A stretch of DNA of 42,244 nucleotides from Microbacterium sp. USTB-Y (GTDB taxonomy: Bacteria; Actinomycetota; Actinomycetes; Actinomycetales; Microbacteriaceae). Of this stretch, positions 40,343 to 42,244 are shown one piece after another. How positions within the stretch are numbered: position 1 is the stretch's first letter; the number at the start of each line of letters is the position of its first letter. The stretch lies in assembly GCF_023703415.1 (NCBI RefSeq), contig NZ_JAGMTU010000012.1:1-42244 (forward strand). The letters are read 5' to 3'. Position numbers and translations under genes: made by a program. Under the pieces are notes generated by a model, which was not told the DNA's origin, did not search any database, and worked only from the letters and a program-made list of their open reading frames with translations.

Positions 40343-42244
40343 TCACGGTCGCGCAGGTTGTCGCATCGCGGGGTACTTTGCGTATGGTGCTGCGGCTGCG
40401 ATTTGCCATCGTCGGGCGACGCTTGGCGCCACGCCTGTGAGGTCACAGAGAGGACCGATCGGCATGGTGCTGGCGAGGTTGAGCATTGCGGAGCCTCGGA
40501 GCGCGACAATGCTGCAGCCGAGCGCTTCGAGGCTGGTCACGGGACGGTCGTAGTCGACATGCGCACCCGCCCTGAGCTTGGAGGGAAAGAGCCAATCGGA
40601 ATCGGTATCCCATCGTCGGGGCGCGTCGATCTGGCTTCGAATGAGCTCTGGGAGTGGCGGTGGCAGGGTGATTGGAGTCTGTCCAAGCCGAAGTTGAAGG
40701 GTGTTGCCATCATCGATGATGTCCGCGCGCGTGAGGCGCAATACGTGGGAAGCGGGTCGACCGTAGAGGCCGCTGATGAGACCTGTGATCCGCGTGATCA
40801 GCGGCAGCGACTCGTCGGTGCTCAGTCTCTGGAGCCACTTCTTGTGTTCGTCTGGTGGGTAGCTGGTCGCTTTGAGACCGCTGGGATGCTTGATGGGTCG
40901 GAGCCGTCTTGCGCGGCCCGTCCGCGCGGCCCAGCGGAGAAAGTTTCGCAGGGAGGAGGCTTCCTTTGGGTTGTCGTCGAGGTACTGCTCGACGACGCTC
41001 TGCGGCGCTGTCCCGAGATCGATGCCGTTCTGGTCGAGGTGGTTGAGGAATCTCTCTGCTGTGCGGCAGATCAGTCGCGCCCGCATGTAGGACCCGTCCG
41101 TGATCCCCTTTTGCCTGATGAGCTGGCGGGTGCGTGCGGTGACTTCCCATCGGCAGAACGGTGTGAGGTGTCGCGCGACAGAGTCGGGCCGGTCGCTGAG
41201 GAAGGCGTCGAGCCATCGCTCGAACCGGACTCCACCTTCATCGCGCGGCTTGAGGATGCCGACGTCTGTAAGCGAGTGCCGGAGTAGGTTGGCAGGCTGG
41301 AAGGCTGGATGATCATCGAGTGCAGTGTGGCTGATCGGGATCTCCTCACGCAGCATCTTCCGGAGCAGGGCTGCGGTGCGGCTTCGCTTGGTCCACTTCG
41401 CCATCGATTGGGGTTCAGGGTGATCGAGTAGCCGCACTTGCAGGGGTGCGAGGAGCGAGCGCGTTCGCGCGGTTCCTTCGGCAAAGAGGTCATTGACGCA
41501 GTCGGTTGCGTGGCAGCGATGGCAGATGCGGCCGTACCGTGGCTCTTCGTTGCCACAACGTGGGCATGCGTATCGGGGTGGGGTTCCGGCGCATGTGCTG
41601 CAAACCAGGTTGCCGGCTTCGTCCACCGCGACGAGCAGAGCACTCGTGTAGCAGGTGGGGCACTTCTTCTTCGTGGACTTGGCGTGCCGGTAGCACGACT
41701 CGCAGGTGTCTCCTCCGAGGAAGGAGACGGCGATGGTCGTGGTCTTGTGGCAGTGGACACATCGCCCGATGCGTCCATCCGCGCAGTTCTCGCAGACGCT
41801 ATGGCCGTCGACTCGCTTGTGCGCTGGCTGCATCCGATCGCAGATCGTGCAGAGCCGGTAGTTGGCGGGATCCTTCCTCCAGCACGTCCCGCACACGGCC
41901 GAGCCGTCTTCGAGTCTGCGTCGAATGATCTTAGGGAGGTGGCATCGGCCGCAGATCTTCGGTGTCGCCTTGGTATAGCACCCGTGACAACATCGTGAGC
42001 CGTCGGGGTGATTGGCTCCGAGCAGCAGATCTCGATCACAGTGTGTGCAGGCCGGCACGACAACATCGTGCCCTTGTGCGCGGGCGAGTCGGAGAAGCCG
42101 CTGCGCGGAACGACTCATCTGCTGATCGCCGTTGTGCGCGTAGTTGGGCGAGGTTTGCAGGTATTGGATGAGCCAGGCCCGGGCGGTCGGCGTTTCTACG
42201 ACTAAACCGAGCATCTCGGCGACACCCGCCTTGCCGATCGTCTT
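40343..42244 (-). CDS. Zinc-ribbon-rich tyrosine-recombinase-like protein (5' end outside window)
   Basis: The frame is open to the window edge, so the start may lie outside; from ATG 42212-42214 it gives 623 residues. Twelve CxxC knuckles between residues 56 and 234 (CTHC, CGRC, CGTC, CTIC, CENC, CVHC, CESC, CPTC, CSTC, CPRC, CHRC and one more) suggest six zinc ribbons. Residues 330-460 look like a SAM-like core-binding domain. The C-terminal part resembles a tyrosine recombinase: LYGRPASHVLRLTRADI with Arg486, ALRGSA with Arg573, and a tyrosine near the end (Tyr611 or Tyr614). The HxxR histidine is Val570 here. It may be a recombinase or an inactive partner of one. Confidence 0.65.
   Translation of the reverse strand, partial: KTIGKAGVAEMLGLVVETPTARAWLIQYLQTSPNYAHNGDQQMSRSAQRLLRLARAQGHDVVVPACTHCDRDLLLGANHPDGSRCCHGCYTKATPKICGRCHLPKIIRRRLEDGSAVCGTCWRKDPANYRLCTICDRMQPAHKRVDGHSVCENCADGRIGRCVHCHKTTTIAVSFLGGDTCESCYRHAKSTKKKCPTCYTSALLVAVDEAGNLVCSTCAGTPPRYACPRCGNEEPRYGRICHRCHATDCVNDLFAEGTARTRSLLAPLQVRLLDHPEPQSMAKWTKRSRTAALLRKMLREEIPISHTALDDHPAFQPANLLRHSLTDVGILKPRDEGGVRFERWLDAFLSDRPDSVARHLTPFCRWEVTARTRQLIRQKGITDGSYMRARLICRTAERFLNHLDQNGIDLGTAPQSVVEQYLDDNPKEASSLRNFLRWAARTGRARRLRPIKHPSGLKATSYPPDEHKKWLQRLSTDESLPLITRITGLISGLYGRPASHVLRLTRADIIDDGNTLQLRLGQTPITLPPPLPELIRSQIDAPRRWDTDSDWLFPSKLRAGAHVDYDRPVTSLEALGCSIVALRGSAMLNLASTMPIGPLCDLTGVAPSVARRWQIAAAAPYAKYPAMRQPARP

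Noticed and set aside
1..42244. tRNA or rRNA genes and attachment-site duplications
   Set aside because: No cloverleaf-like or rRNA-like segment and no convincing long direct repeat were recognised by eye.

Overview
The window is high-GC DNA with actinobacterial character: GTG starts, dense ATGA/GTGA overlaps, an FtsK-type conjugation ATPase and an AbiJ/ArdC/MmeI accessory repertoire. Family resemblances, including a ParB-like protein of the ribbon-helix-helix type, point to Microbacteriaceae such as Microbacterium or Leifsonia. The species is inference. The whole window reads as accessory DNA from a conjugative plasmid or integrative conjugative element. No rRNA, tRNA, CRISPR array, relaxase or ParA was seen.

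Left part (1-13.3 kb): a conjugation module. A sigma-factor-like regulator (minus) faces a plus-strand operon with a small soluble protein, a TcpC/VirB8-like protein, small membrane proteins, a VirB4-type ATPase, a polytopic VirB6/TrbL-like channel protein and a two-domain cell-wall hydrolase. A tandemly duplicated ParB-like DNA-binding protein follows, with helically phased repeats behind it. A second operon encodes the FtsK/TcpA-like coupling protein, a small membrane protein and an NrdH-like redoxin. The two transfer operons carry an almost identical upstream element (20 bp identical, 10 bp gap, 10 bp identical), which suggests one dedicated regulator.

Middle part (13.3-22.6 kb): two minus-strand accessory operons. 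One holds a DUF3560 protein and partners. The other holds ArdC-like antirestriction, a small membrane protein, a secreted HNH nuclease and small proteins. Both are headed by a -35/-10 promoter followed immediately by the same palindromic operator. Between them lies a plus-strand MmeI-family restriction-modification enzyme with a translationally coupled zinc-ribbon protein.

At 23402-26456 an IS5-family (IS427-like) element of 3055 bp carries two passenger genes, a SulP anion transporter and a MerR regulator. It sits in a small hypothetical gene with a TA target duplication. Precise removal restores a 177-codon reading frame.

Right part (26.7-42.2 kb): a defence-like island. It holds an SF2 helicase with a C-terminal PD-(D/E)xK-like nuclease motif, a possible effector-associated small protein, an AbiJ-like protein and a HEPN-like protein. 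It continues with an AbrB-like pair, a TGT-like zinc TIM-barrel protein coupled to an XRE/ImmA-IrrE protein, a small XRE regulator, a metallophosphoesterase, a nuclease-NACHT NTPase, and a zinc-ribbon-rich recombinase-like protein running off the window end. All function calls come from reading motifs by eye; no searches were run.
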